Positions 41,273 through 50,334 are shown, counted from the first letter of the stretch. The stretch: DNA of 64,000 bases from Candidatus Saccharimonadota bacterium (GCA_017557865.1 JAFYXW010000002.1:1-64000); one strand, 5' to 3'. Translations and numbers: made by a program. The notes: a model not told the origin generated them from the letters alone.

Positions 41273-44233
41273 TTAGATTTTTTCGAGCGAGATGGTAATA
41301 TTTGTACCATTAATAGTAGCAACATCGTCGAAAGCGAAGTTACTATTCTCTACTAGCTCGTCTGCCAAGACTTCGGCTTTGATAAGCTCGGTGAAGGCGG
41401 CTGGCGGGACGACGGAGAGCGACAACCTGATGCGATCATCCATCTGTAGACCGGCCTTTTTGCGGGCAGATTGAACAGCGCGAATGATGTCGCGGGCGTA
41501 GCCTTCTTCTTCTAGCTCTTTGGTGATAGTTTTATCAAGAGCAAGCTCAGTACCGTGAACCACCTCTTTGACGTTGACCTCGTCAGCGATGATTCTCTCG
41601 TAGAATTCGTCTAATTTGTTGCCACTATAAGTGAGTTTAGACAAAGGCTGACGAACCTTGATTTGGTCTTCGGTATCGGATTTACGCATACGAAGAGCAA
41701 GACCGTCGGTGATGATGGCGCGAGTAGCGGCCATTTGGTCTAGAATCTCGGTGTTAATCTCGCCAGCAGCTGGCCAATCTAGTAGATGCACAGAGCCACT
41801 AGAGCCGGTCATCTTTTGGTATAATTCTTCCGCTAGGAACGGCGTAAATGGCGCTAGGAGCTTTGAAAGGTATATTAATATATAATATAGTGTTGCAAAG
41901 GCTTGACGCTTGTCTAGGGCGTCGTCATTCTTGTTAAAGCGGCGACGAGAGCGGCGGACAAACCAGTTGGACAAATCGTCTATAAGCGGCAAGACGTTCT
42001 CTAGGGCCTTTGGCAAGTTGTATTCCTCCATGCCGGCGGTGATTTCGTTTCTTAAAGTGTGAACTCTAGAGGTGACCCAAATATCCAAGGCATTGTCAGA
42101 TTTGATGTTCTCTAATTCCTCGCTGTCGATACCTTCGATAGCAGCATAGGTAGTAAAGAAGTCGTAGACATTCCAAACCATAGCGAGCTTGCGATTGACG
42201 TCGGAGACGTCTTTGTCTAGCATGGCAAAGTCTTCGCCAGACATAACTGGACTAGAGAGCAACAAGAGGCGGTAGGCGTCGGCAGAGTATTGGTCCATAA
42301 GAAGATTTGGGTCGGTGTAGTTGCCGAGGGATTTACTCATCTTGCGGCCATCGTTTCCTGCCAATGTACCAGTAGTGATAACGTTCTTGTAGGCGTTCTT
42401 TGGACCGTTCTTGGCCTTTTCGCCAAAGGCGCCAATAGAAGCTAGGGCAGTGTTTACGGCGTGAACATAATAGAACCATGCACGAACCTGGCCAACATAT
42501 TCTACGATGAAGTCGGCTGGATAATTGGCTTCAAATTTCTCCTTGTTCTCGAATGGGTAGTGGAGCTCCGCAAATGGCATGGAGCCGGATTCAAACCAGC
42601 AGTCCAAGACCTTTTCAATGCGAGTAAAGTGTTCGCCGTCGATGTCGAAGGTGATTTCATCGACCCAAGGACGGTGATAATCTTCGAGTTCTACGCCAGA
42701 AAGCTCTTTTAACTCCTCGTAAGAGCCGATAACCTTGATGCTGCCTTTATCGCCCTTCCATACTGGCATAGCGGTGGCCCAGAAGCGGTCACGGGAAAGA
42801 TTCCAGTCTGGAGCAGCTTCGATGTTTTTAGCAAAGCGGCCATGTTTTAGATAATCTGGGAACCAGTTGATGTTCTCGTTTTCCTCGAGCATCATTTCTT
42901 TTTGGCCTTCGATATCAAAGAACCAGCTTGGGACGGCACGGTACATAATGCGCTCTTTAGAGCGAGGGTTAAATGGATATTCGTGTTGGATGTATTCAAT
43001 CTTGTAGATTGGTTTTTTGTCCTCTTCCAGGCATTTAGCAATGATTTTGTTCATACCCCAGGCGTGGATTTTACCATCGTCGCCCGGACGCACGCCAGCT
43101 TCTTGCATGGCAAAGTCTGCGCCTTCTAGGTAGAAACCATTGTCATCTAGCACATCGATAACTGGGACTTTAGCCTTTTTACATAGCGCAAAGTCGTCTT
43201 CGCCATAGGCTGGAGCAATGTGAACAATACCAGTTCCCTCTTCGGTGCCAACAAAGTCACCGGAATAAACTTTATGCGCGTTAGCATCGTCTGCTTCGTA
43301 ATAGTTTTTCTTGAACTTTTTCCATTCAACTAGTGGAGTACCGGTTTCACCGAGGAAAAGAGGTTCATAGCTAAGACCGACAAGTTTTTCGCCCTTAAAT
43401 GAGTCGAGCTCTTTCCAATCTTCGCCGATAATTTTATCTTTTAAAGTAATGAATTTACGGCCTTCGGCATCTTGATATAAGGCATAGGTAAGTTTACTAT
43501 TAATAGCTAGGGCCATATTGCCGAACAAAGTCCATGGCGTAGTAGTCCAAGCAAGGAGACAGGTCCCTTTGAAATCGCCGTCACTCACCATAAATTTAAC
43601 GTAGGCAGATGGATCGGTGACGGTTTGGTAAGCGTCATTATCCATCGTAACTTCAGCTTTAGAAACAGGTGTAGCGAACTTGGTATCGTACATCAAGACT
43701 TTAGCGCCTTCGTAGATTTTGCCAGCATTATAAAGCTCTTTAAAAGCCCACCAGACAGACTCCATAAAATCTTTGTTCATGGTGCGGTAACAATTGTCGA
43801 AATCTACAAAGCGACCAACGCGGTCAATGGTGCCCCGCCAGGCTTCGGAGTTTGCAACCATAGATTCACGAGCCTTAATAATGTAATCTTCTAGAGACCA
43901 TTTGGTGCCAATTTCGCGACGATCGGTAATGCCAAGCTGCTTTTCAACGAAGTTCTCTGCCGGGAGCCCGTGGCAGTCCCAACCCCATCGGCGTTCGCAG
44001 TGATAGCCGTTCATAGTCCAGTAGCGAGGTACGGCGTCTTTTACAACAGAGCTAAGAAGCGTACCATGGTGTGGTAACCCGGTGATGAACGGAGGGCCGT
44101 CATAGAACACAAAAGATTTGTCGACAGGACGATTTTCTACCGACTTTTCGAAGATTTTGTTTTTCTTCCACCACTCTACGAGTGATTTTTCGTACTCGAT
44201 GGCTTTCCTGCGAGTACCAGCTTGGTATTTCAT
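41273..44233 (-). CDS. ileS: Isoleucyl-tRNA synthetase
   Basis: 986 residues from the ATG at 44233, which has an AAAAGGAGCC site. An in-frame ATG at 44302 lies inside the T-box sequence and is not the start. Class I motifs are clear: PPFITGLPHHGTLL (HIGH region) near residue 50 and GRKMSKSLGNY near 600. The editing domain lies between with TTTPWTLFGNMAL. The C-terminal anticodon and helical parts are present; the zinc finger of E. coli IleRS is absent, as in the eukaryote-like class, to which CPR enzymes often belong. It is regulated by the T-box leader upstream. Confidence 0.96.
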   Translation of the reverse strand: MKYQAGTRRKAIEYEKSLVEWWKKNKIFEKSVENRPVDKSFVFYDGPPFITGLPHHGTLLSSVVKDAVPRYWTMNGYHCERRWGWDCHGLPAENFVEKQLGITDRREIGTKWSLEDYIIKARESMVANSEAWRGTIDRVGRFVDFDNCYRTMNKDFMESVWWAFKELYNAGKIYEGAKVLMYDTKFATPVSKAEVTMDNDAYQTVTDPSAYVKFMVSDGDFKGTCLLAWTTTPWTLFGNMALAINSKLTYALYQDAEGRKFITLKDKIIGEDWKELDSFKGEKLVGLSYEPLFLGETGTPLVEWKKFKKNYYEADDANAHKVYSGDFVGTEEGTGIVHIAPAYGEDDFALCKKAKVPVIDVLDDNGFYLEGADFAMQEAGVRPGDDGKIHAWGMNKIIAKCLEEDKKPIYKIEYIQHEYPFNPRSKERIMYRAVPSWFFDIEGQKEMMLEENENINWFPDYLKHGRFAKNIEAAPDWNLSRDRFWATAMPVWKGDKGSIKVIGSYEELKELSGVELEDYHRPWVDEITFDIDGEHFTRIEKVLDCWFESGSMPFAELHYPFENKEKFEANYPADFIVEYVGQVRAWFYYVHAVNTALASIGAFGEKAKNGPKNAYKNVITTGTLAGNDGRKMSKSLGNYTDPNLLMDQYSADAYRLLLLSSPVMSGEDFAMLDKDVSDVNRKLAMVWNVYDFFTTYAAIEGIDSEELENIKSDNALDIWVTSRVHTLRNEITAGMEEYNLPKALENVLPLIDDLSNWFVRRSRRRFNKNDDALDKRQAFATLYYILIYLSKLLAPFTPFLAEELYQKMTGSSGSVHLLDWPAAGEINTEILDQMAATRAIITDGLALRMRKSDTEDQIKVRQPLSKLTYSGNKLDEFYERIIADEVNVKEVVHGTELALDKTITKELEEEGYARDIIRAVQSARKKAGLQMDDRIRLSLSVVPPAAFTELIKAEVLADELVENSNFAFDDVATINGTNITISLEKI

Positions 44234-44252
44234 GTTGGCTCCTTTTATTATT

Positions 44253-44413
44253 AAAAAATCCAATGCTACTGCATTGGAACTCCTAGGAGCGGTACCATCC
44301 AATTTCCGATAATTCGGCCCTTAATTCGTCTCTTACGCGGATTCACGAGCGGTTCTAATCGTTTCCTTTCTTCCGCCGGCTCGCAGTTGATAGCTGCTAA
44401 TAACGCCTTTATT
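44253..44413 (-). promoter_or_regulatory. T-box leader of ileS
   Basis: A tRNA-sensing leader. The minus strand carries the T-box sequence TTGGATGGTACCGC (about 44289-44302), which forms the antiterminator, overlapping a terminator hairpin CCAATGC/GCATTGG followed by six T (44253-44277). A candidate Ile specifier ATC is at 44389-44391, close to small stems GCTAATAA/TTATTAGC and CGAG/CTCG. Uncharged tRNA-Ile should bind and allow read-through into ileS. The promoter -10 TATACT is at 44420-44425. Stem I looks short, as in the actinobacterial ileS class, but a true terminator is present. Confidence 0.88.
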
Positions 44414-44459
44414 AGCTTTAGTATACCACATTCTAGTTTTAAGTAAAATGCTTGTGGTT

Positions 44460-45140
44460 TTATTTCTTGTCGTGCACATCAATTTGGGTGTATGGGACTT
44501 GGAGTTTGTGGGATTCCATAGTGGTGACGATGGTGCGGAGCGCATCACGGCGAGCTTGAAGCTGATTAATCGGTTCACAGGTGATCACTACTTGATAGAC
44601 TAATGCGGAGGTACCAAGATTAGTAACTCCCTGATAAGTCGCGCTGTTCGTGAGTTCTAGTTCTGTAAGATTTTTGACGATTTCCTGCATCACGACTTCG
44701 GCGTCCTTTACTTTTAGTTCGTACGGCAAAGGAACTTGAAGATAAATATAGCCATTTAATACTTCCACCTTGTCGATGTTGCGGTTAGCAATAGAAACCG
44801 TGTTCATGGTGTTGATGTCTTGAAGCTTAGTGGTACGAAGATTAATAGATTTTACCTGGCCGACATTATCGCCAAAACTAATAACATCACCGATGTCATA
44901 ATAACTATCTGCGATGATTTCTAGACCACGAAAAACATCTTTCATGGCGTCCTGAAGGGCAAGGCCAACTACGATGCCAACGATACCGATGCCAGCGAGC
45001 ATAGAGCTAACATTAATACCAAGAAGTTGCAAAACGGTCAAGACGACTACAATAATTACTGCGGCGACAATGATGCTTTTTAGCATGCGAAGATAAGTTC
45101 TGCGCTTTTTGGTAGAAAAGATTTGGGTTTTATTGCTCAT
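44460..45140 (-). CDS. Small-conductance mechanosensitive channel (MscS family)
   Basis: 226 residues. A basic N terminus and TM1 (about 20-40) are followed by the pore helix region with SSMLAGIGIVGIVVGLALQDAMKDVFRGLEI, the classic MscS TM3 pattern of Gly and Ala, then the beta domain (YYDIGDVISFGDNVGQV) and the alpha/beta C terminus. It is a minimal MscS with two or three helices. A -10 TACAAT lies in the last codons of the thioredoxin-like gene, seven bases before its ATG, so it has an internal leaderless promoter. Confidence 0.9.
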   Translation of the reverse strand: MSNKTQIFSTKKRRTYLRMLKSIIVAAVIIVVVLTVLQLLGINVSSMLAGIGIVGIVVGLALQDAMKDVFRGLEIIADSYYDIGDVISFGDNVGQVKSINLRTTKLQDINTMNTVSIANRNIDKVEVLNGYIYLQVPLPYELKVKDAEVVMQEIVKNLTELELTNSATYQGVTNLGTSALVYQVVITCEPINQLQARRDALRTIVTTMESHKLQVPYTQIDVHDKK

Positions 45141-45143
45141 GCT

Positions 45144-45398
45144 TTATATTGTATAATAGCTGACTTCGTTAATCAATGGCAAGTCACGTCCACGCCAAGA
45201 GGCATGAACTTCGCCATTATTGTCGATGGCAAGGATTGTAGGATATTCTACGATGTCATAAGTCTCGCAAAAATTGATATTTTGATCTGGGTCCATGGTT
45301 TCAATTCTTTTACCGGTACGGCGGTAAAAGTTTTCTAGCCATTCGTTGACGCTGCGACTATAATCTTGATTTTCACGAAAAATACACACCACCCGCAT
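45144..45398 (-). CDS. Small thioredoxin-fold-like protein without CxxC
   Basis: 84 residues. VCIFRENQDYSRSVNEWLENF and the EYPTILAID strand with a cis-Pro-type YPT suggest a thioredoxin-like fold. The CxxC active site is lacking (RENQDYS in that place), so redox activity is unlikely. It follows nrdR by four bases in the ftsA-ftsZ-nrdR operon. Assignment is by pattern only. Confidence 0.6.
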   Translation of the reverse strand: MRVVCIFRENQDYSRSVNEWLENFYRRTGKRIETMDPDQNINFCETYDIVEYPTILAIDNNGEVHASWRGRDLPLINEVSYYTI

Positions 45399-45402
45399 TT
45401 TG

Positions 45403-45855
45403 TTATTTCCTGTTCTTTTGTTCTTTTAGAATTTTTTCGAAATCTTCGAGGGTTTTAAACTCGCGGAAAACACTGGCAAAACGAATGTAGGCAACTTCAT
45501 TTACATCTGCAAGTACGTCCAAAACGGCATCGCCAATTTGTTTAGAGGTAATTTGATCTGAACCGATGGCATAGAGTTTTTCGGTAGCACGGTTTACTAC
45601 ATCTTCTACTTCTAGTTCGGAGTTAAAGAATTTACCAACACTGCGACGCACGGCAAGCGCAAGCTTGTCGCGGTCGAAGATCTCTTTGTTGCCACTACGT
45701 TTGGAAACGGTAAGCGACGGCATCTCGATGCGTTCGTAGGTGGTGAAACGACGCCCATCGGCGGTTTCACGGCGGCGCCGAATCATGGTGCCGTCTACGG
45801 TCTCACGGCTTTCTAGAACTTTACTGTCCCCAATTCTAAAATTCCGTTCCAACAT
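45403..45855 (-). CDS. nrdR: NrdR-type repressor lacking the zinc ribbon ligands
   Basis: NrdR represses ribonucleotide reductase genes using ATP and dATP in its ATP-cone. The 150 residues align end to end with NrdR: SKVLESRETVDGTMIRRRRE, RRFTTYERIE, and the ATP-cone with VSKRSGNKEIFDRDKLALAVRRS. The four zinc Cys (3, 6, 31, 34 in E. coli) are replaced by Glu3, Phe6, Thr31 and Gly34. The Arg-rich strand that touches DNA is kept, so DNA binding may persist without metal. It starts behind AAGGAGGG, 15 bases after ftsZ. Confidence 0.9.
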   Translation of the reverse strand: MLERNFRIGDSKVLESRETVDGTMIRRRRETADGRRFTTYERIEMPSLTVSKRSGNKEIFDRDKLALAVRRSVGKFFNSELEVEDVVNRATEKLYAIGSDQITSKQIGDAVLDVLADVNEVAYIRFASVFREFKTLEDFEKILKEQKNRK

Positions 45856-45870
45856 CCGTGTGCCCTCCTT

Positions 45871-47049
45871 TTAATCTTTCTTTTTCTTACGGAACCGATC
45901 GCGAAGAGAAGGTGGTACGTCCATTTCGTCGTCGTCATCTTCTTCTGGCTCGGTATCTGCTTTTTCTTCTGGTTCGCTTTTGATAGAATCCCACATATTG
46001 GATTTGTTTTCTACGGCGAATTCTTTGGCTTTAGCATTTGGTTTTTCATCGGAAAGATCGGTGTCTGGAGTAGTATCTACTAGAGATGGCTGGTCATTGA
46101 AGTAGTTGGCGTCGAAACCAGTAGCTACAACAGTAACGACAATTTCGTCTTCGAGTTCTGGGCGGATAGAAGCACCAAAGATGATATTAGCATCTGGAGA
46201 AACAGCGCCAGTAATGACCTCGGCAGCTTCTTGGATTTCGCTCATAGACATATCGTAACCACCAGCAACGCTGAAGAGAACGCCACGAGCACCTTCGATT
46301 TTGACTTCGATAAGTGGGGATTCTACGGCTTGCTGAGCGGCAATAACGGCACGATTTTCGCCGGAAGCGCGGCCAATGCCCATAAGAGCAGAGCCAGCGT
46401 TCTTCATGATGGCTTTAACATCGGCAAAGTCTAGGTTGATTAATGAGTGCTCGGTAATAAGCTCGGAAATACCTTGAACGCCTTGGCGCAATACATCGTC
46501 TGCAATCTTGAAAGTTTCAAGAAGTGGAGTACGAGGATCGATAGTTTGAAGCAATCTGTCATTTGGAATAGTGATAAGGGCATCTACTTGGCGAGCAAGC
46601 TTGTCGATAGCTAGTTCAGCATTAGCACGACGCTTAGCACCTTCGAATGTAAATGGCTTAGTAGCTACACCTACGGTAAGAATGTCTTTTTTACGAGCTT
46701 CTTCGGCAACGATTGGGCCTGCACCAGAACCAGTACCACCACCAGCACCAAGGGTGATGAATACCATGTCTGCACCGTCCAAAGCCTTTTCAATAGCTTC
46801 ACGGCCTTCTTCGGCAGCTTCGCGACCTTTTTCTGGGTCACCACCGGCACCAAGACCACGGCCAATATGAACTTTTGTATCTGCAGCAGAATGATGAAGT
46901 GCTTGTGCATCGGTATTGATGGCGACAAATTCTACGCCAGTAAGACCGACTTCTTTCATTCTATCAACAGCGGAACCACCGGCACCGCCTACGCCCACGA
47001 CTTTTATACTTGCTGTACTCTCCACCTCTGTAGGTTTAATTTCTGGCAT
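45871..47049 (-). CDS. ftsZ: Cell division protein FtsZ
   Basis: FtsZ polymerises with GTP to form the division ring. The 392 residues show VVGVGGAGGSAVDRM, the tubulin signature GAGGGTGSGAGP, the NxDFAD T7 loop (LINLDFADV) and a disordered acidic linker that ends in DVPPSLRDRFRKKKKD, the C-terminal peptide binding FtsA. The ribosome site GCGAGGAAA precedes the ATG. It follows ftsA in the usual order. Confidence 0.98.
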   Translation of the reverse strand: MPEIKPTEVESTASIKVVGVGGAGGSAVDRMKEVGLTGVEFVAINTDAQALHHSAADTKVHIGRGLGAGGDPEKGREAAEEGREAIEKALDGADMVFITLGAGGGTGSGAGPIVAEEARKKDILTVGVATKPFTFEGAKRRANAELAIDKLARQVDALITIPNDRLLQTIDPRTPLLETFKIADDVLRQGVQGISELITEHSLINLDFADVKAIMKNAGSALMGIGRASGENRAVIAAQQAVESPLIEVKIEGARGVLFSVAGGYDMSMSEIQEAAEVITGAVSPDANIIFGASIRPELEDEIVVTVVATGFDANYFNDQPSLVDTTPDTDLSDEKPNAKAKEFAVENKSNMWDSIKSEPEEKADTEPEEDDDDEMDVPPSLRDRFRKKKKD

Positions 47050-47090
47050 TTTATTTCCTCGCTTTTATATAACACCAGTATACAACAGAT

Positions 47091-48323
47091 TTAGAATTTT
47101 GAGAATAGTTTCTTGACTAGATTACCTGGTTTTTTATGCGATTTTTTGGTTTTCTTGTTAGCTGGAGTGGCTTCAAAGTGACTATCTTCGGCAGCGAGCT
47201 GAGCTAGACCGACCGCTACGGCATACTCAGGTTTAGCAACAGCGTCAGCAACGCCGCTAATTTTTTGAGGAATGCCAACTTTGACAGAGGCTTCTAGGAC
47301 TTCTTTAGCAAAGGCTTCAATACCACGCATCTTGGCGCCACCGCCAGTAAGGACAATTCCCTCTGGGAGGCGTTGGTCGTATCTGGCTGCTTTAAGATGC
47401 TTTCTGATTTCGCCAAAAATTTCTTCAAGACGAGCTTTTACTACTTCGTCTACTTCTTTGCGTTCAAAGTTACGTTCTAGTTTGCCCTCTTTACCAATTT
47501 TGATAACTTGGGACTTGTTGGAATCAAAACTACCAGTAACAAAGCGACGTTTGATTTCTTCGGCCATGTCTGGGTCGATGGCAAGGACAATAGCGAGGTC
47601 ATTGGTGATGTTGTTCGAACCGGCTGGGACTACACCTGTGTACTGGAGGTCGCCTTCTTCATAGATAGCAACTGATGTAGTAGTTGCGCCAAAGTCGACA
47701 ACCGCAACACCGTTTTCCTTTTGGCGTTCAGTAAGAACGGCTTTGCCAGCAGCAACAGCGCTAGGGACCAGACGCAAGGCCTGGACATCAGCAGATGCAG
47801 TAGCTTTTTTGAGATTTTCACAGTTTGGAGAAAGCGCAGAGACTACGCAAGCGCGCATCTCGAGCCGTGCGCCAGACATACCAATAGGATCTTTGATTCC
47901 GCCTTGGCCGTCCAATGCGTATTCTAGAGGAACAACGTCCAAAACATCGCGGTTAGCCGGGATACGGCCAGTAACGGCGACGTCTTCGACGCGGTCTAGG
48001 TCGTCTTCGGTGATTTCGTGGTCAGAAGTACCAACAGCAATCATGCCTTCGGTACGAGTAGTAAGAATCTGTGAACCATTGATGGAAACATAGGCGCTAC
48101 GAACATCGTAACCGCCCATACGCTCTGCTTCGCCGAGCATTTGATCGATAGCGCCAGCCGGGCCAGCAAGATTAGCTGGAACGCCCTTGCGCATACCATT
48201 GGATTTTCCTTCATTGTAACCAACTATCGCAATTTCGCCGTCTTTTGCAACGGTGGCGATAACTGCACGAACATTTTCGGTGCCTACGTCTAGGCCTGTA
48301 ACAAAGCGTTTTTCTTCATCCAT
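47091..48323 (-). CDS. ftsA: Cell division protein FtsA
   Basis: FtsA is the actin-like ATPase that ties FtsZ to the membrane. The 410 residues show the phosphate loops (TGLDVGTENVRAVIA, VVDFGATTTSVAIYEEG), the 1C domain, the ILTGGGAKMRG adenosine motif and the C-terminal amphipathic membrane helix (PGNLVKKLFSKF). The -10 TGCTACAAT lies six bases before the ATG, giving a leaderless mRNA for the division operon. Confidence 0.96.
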   Translation of the reverse strand: MDEEKRFVTGLDVGTENVRAVIATVAKDGEIAIVGYNEGKSNGMRKGVPANLAGPAGAIDQMLGEAERMGGYDVRSAYVSINGSQILTTRTEGMIAVGTSDHEITEDDLDRVEDVAVTGRIPANRDVLDVVPLEYALDGQGGIKDPIGMSGARLEMRACVVSALSPNCENLKKATASADVQALRLVPSAVAAGKAVLTERQKENGVAVVDFGATTTSVAIYEEGDLQYTGVVPAGSNNITNDLAIVLAIDPDMAEEIKRRFVTGSFDSNKSQVIKIGKEGKLERNFERKEVDEVVKARLEEIFGEIRKHLKAARYDQRLPEGIVLTGGGAKMRGIEAFAKEVLEASVKVGIPQKISGVADAVAKPEYAVAVGLAQLAAEDSHFEATPANKKTKKSHKKPGNLVKKLFSKF

Positions 48324-48340
48324 AAGCGTATTGTAGCACG

Positions 48341-49153
48341 CTAATCCGCTAATGTCAAAACTTCATACCCGTCGTGGGTGACGAGAATCGTATGTTCACA
48401 GTGACAGCCGATAGAGCCGTCTTTCATCTTTACGGACCAGTTGTCATCTTTGTCTACATAGTTGGCCGGTTTACCAAGACAGGACATTGGTTCAATACAG
48501 ATAGTGTCGCCCTCTACCAACTTGTAGCCGTGGCCCTTTTTCCCATAATTTGGGACTTCTGGGGCTTCGTGCATGCTTTTACCAATACCGTGACCGATGT
48601 AATTTTCGATTACGCCAAGGTGGCCTTTCCTTAGAACTGTTTCTACGGCGTGACCGATATCACCAATATGTGCACCTGGTTTAACCTGTTCGATTCCCTC
48701 CCATAGAGAGGATTCGGTAACTTCGATCATTTTTTTGACTGCCGGGGAGCCTTTACCGCCTACGAGCATAGTAAAGGCAGAATCGGTATGGTAACCCTTG
48801 TAATAGATGACAAGATCAAAAGAAACTTTGTCTCCTTCTTCGAGTGGTTCATCTTTTGGCGCACCATGGACTAGCTCGTCGTTAATAGAAATACAGATAG
48901 CTCCTGGGAATTCTTCCTCTAGCATGTCGTAGGAAACCTTAGCGCCACGTCTTACGATTTCTTTACGCACCCAAGCGTCGATTTCTTTGCCAGTCATGCC
49001 AGGCTTTACATAGGCTTTAAGATCTTTTAAGAGGTTGCCCATGATTTTGCCGCCTTCACGCATGGCAGCAATCTTCTCTTCTACCTCAGCTCTGGGGTTA
49101 TTTTCAATGTTGATTTGTTTACTCGCCATAGCTTTTTTCGATTTCTCCGCCAT
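48341..49153 (-). CDS. map: Methionine aminopeptidase, type I
   Basis: Removes the initiator Met. The 270 residues keep the pita-bread metal ligands: the Asp in YHTDSAFTM, the His in GHGIGKSMHE, and the two Glu in IEPMSCLG and HCEHTILVT. The N-terminal helix up to about residue 35 is longer than in E. coli. A second ATG at 49129 is possible; the ATG at 49153 overlaps adk by 35 bases, the other by 11. It is co-transcribed with adk. Confidence 0.95.
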   Translation of the reverse strand: MAEKSKKAMASKQINIENNPRAEVEEKIAAMREGGKIMGNLLKDLKAYVKPGMTGKEIDAWVRKEIVRRGAKVSYDMLEEEFPGAICISINDELVHGAPKDEPLEEGDKVSFDLVIYYKGYHTDSAFTMLVGGKGSPAVKKMIEVTESSLWEGIEQVKPGAHIGDIGHAVETVLRKGHLGVIENYIGHGIGKSMHEAPEVPNYGKKGHGYKLVEGDTICIEPMSCLGKPANYVDKDDNWSVKMKDGSIGCHCEHTILVTHDGYEVLTLAD

Positions 49154-49712
49154 TCACATCCGCTTCCTGAATGGTTGCGTTTGGATTTAGCTTTTTGATC
49201 ACATTTATTAATCGGTCTGTTACAGTATCGATTGGACCGGAACCGTCAACATGCTCCGTTGGAATATTTTTGGCTTCTAACAGAGGTAAAATTGAACAAA
49301 TATTTTGTTCAGAGATCTCAAAACGACGATCAATAGACTCTTTTTCTTTGTCGTCATCGCGGCCACGAAGCGCCAAACGTTTGTACAATTCTTCTTTTGA
49401 AACTTCCAGAACAATAGCACCATCGATTTTTTCGGCCATGTTTTCCATCATCCATTCGGCTTGGTAGACGTCACGCGGATAGCCATCCAAAATAATATCA
49501 AAGCCTTCGGCTTCGGCTTTTTCGATTTGCTTATTCATAAGGCGGATAACGTCGTCGTCTGGGATTAGTTCCCCGCGGTTAACAATCTCTGTATATTCAC
49601 CGGTGTCTCTTATGACTTGGCCCACCGAAAGCCACTTCCAACCAAAGAGCTCAGATAGAGCTTTTCCCTGTGTGCCCTTTCCGGAACCAGCCAAACCTAG
49701 TAATACAATCAT
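49119..49712 (-). CDS. adk: Adenylate kinase
   Basis: Balances ATP, ADP and AMP. The 197 residues have the P-loop GLAGSGKGTQG at 6-16, the AMP-site DGYPRDVYQAEWM (normally DGFPRT), and RDDDKEKESIDRRF as a short LID without the zinc-type Cys. The C-terminal 20 residues are an acidic extension that overlaps map. The ribosome site AGGAGAAA precedes the ATG. Confidence 0.93.
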   Translation of the reverse strand: MIVLLGLAGSGKGTQGKALSELFGWKWLSVGQVIRDTGEYTEIVNRGELIPDDDVIRLMNKQIEKAEAEGFDIILDGYPRDVYQAEWMMENMAEKIDGAIVLEVSKEELYKRLALRGRDDDKEKESIDRRFEISEQNICSILPLLEAKNIPTEHVDGSGPIDTVTDRLINVIKKLNPNATIQEADVNGGEIEKSYGE

Positions 49713-49744
49713 AATTTCTCCTGTTATATATATTATTATATACT

Positions 49745-49770
49745 AAAATATCCCCTTACGGGGATATTTT
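49745..49770 (-). terminator. Terminator after rpsU
   Basis: aaaatatcccc and ggggatatttt form an 11-bp stem with a 4-base loop; it overlaps the rpsU stop codon region and separates rpsU from adk. Confidence 0.85.
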
Positions 49771-49987
49771 ATTTAAGTCCTAGTTTGATACGCTCGGTCT
49801 TTTCGGCCTTGCGAGCTTCGCGGATGATGGCCTTGATGCGGCGCTCACGCTTTGAAATAGGTTTGCTAAAGCGCATTTGCGATTTCTTCAAAGGCATAAT
49901 TCCACTCTGGAGGACTTTGCGGTTGAAACGACGAATAATGTTTTCGTTTGCTTCTCCCTGGTCTTTTCTAGTAACTTTAATAGCCAT
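49769..49987 (-). CDS. rpsU: Ribosomal protein bS21
   Basis: 72 residues from the ATG at 49987 (MAIKVTRKDQGEANENIIRR); the upstream in-frame ATG at 50026 lies before the promoter and adds an unrelated hydrophobic stretch. The Arg/Lys-rich RFNRKVLQSGI and the basic C terminus are typical of bS21. TGCTATAAT lies ten bases before this ATG, so the leader is only two or three bases. Confidence 0.93.
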   Translation of the reverse strand: MAIKVTRKDQGEANENIIRRFNRKVLQSGIMPLKKSQMRFSKPISKRERRIKAIIREARKAEKTERIKLGLK

Positions 49988-49995
49988 ATTGGAGA

Positions 49996-50257
49996 GTATT
50001 ATAGCACAGAGATAGAAAAATGGCAAGAAAATTTAGCTTTGCTTCGTATTGACGAGTCGTCGCCCACTTCGTGGGCTCTCTTTGCTTCGTCGTCTCATAA
50101 AAAGAGAGCAAGCTCTCTTTTTTCTCGTCTTCTTGCAAAGACGAACTACGTTCGCGACTCTTCAGATACAGCACAGAAAAAAATATAAGGCCTTTGGCCT
50201 TTTATTTTTTTCTGTGGCGGATCCGTTTACGAAGTTCCGGAGACGGCACATGAAATG
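49996..50257. other. Gene-free stretch with stacked hairpins
   Basis: Contains the rpsU promoter at its left end, a hairpin gcccac/gtgggc near 50070, a long terminator-type hairpin aaaaagagag/ctctcttttt near 50098-50122, and the terminator of tRNA-Asp, aaggcc/ggcctt (50183-50211), followed by T's on both strands. The word tttgcttcgt occurs twice (about 50037 and 50083). No convincing reading frame. It may hold a short RNA, but I see no good promoter. Confidence 0.6.
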
Positions 50258-50334
50258 TGGCGGATCCGACGAGACTCGAACTCGCGACCTCTGCCGTGAC
50301 AGGGCAGCGCTCTAACCAACTGAGCTACGAATCC
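50258..50334 (-). tRNA. tRNA-Asp (anticodon GUC)
   Basis: GGATTCG pairs with CGGATCC before G-CCA. The anticodon arm CTGCC-CTGTCAC-GGCAG gives GTC. T loop TTCGAGT. CCA is encoded. The last 13 bases recur 43 bases downstream (50213-50225). Confidence 0.97.

Noticed and set aside
44234-44302. ATG at 44302 as the start of ileS
   Set aside because: This ATG is part of the T-box sequence; the ATG at 44233 has AAAAGGAG and the family N terminus.
49988-50026. Longer bS21 starting at 50026
   Set aside because: The extra 13 residues are coded by the promoter region, including the TATAAT box.
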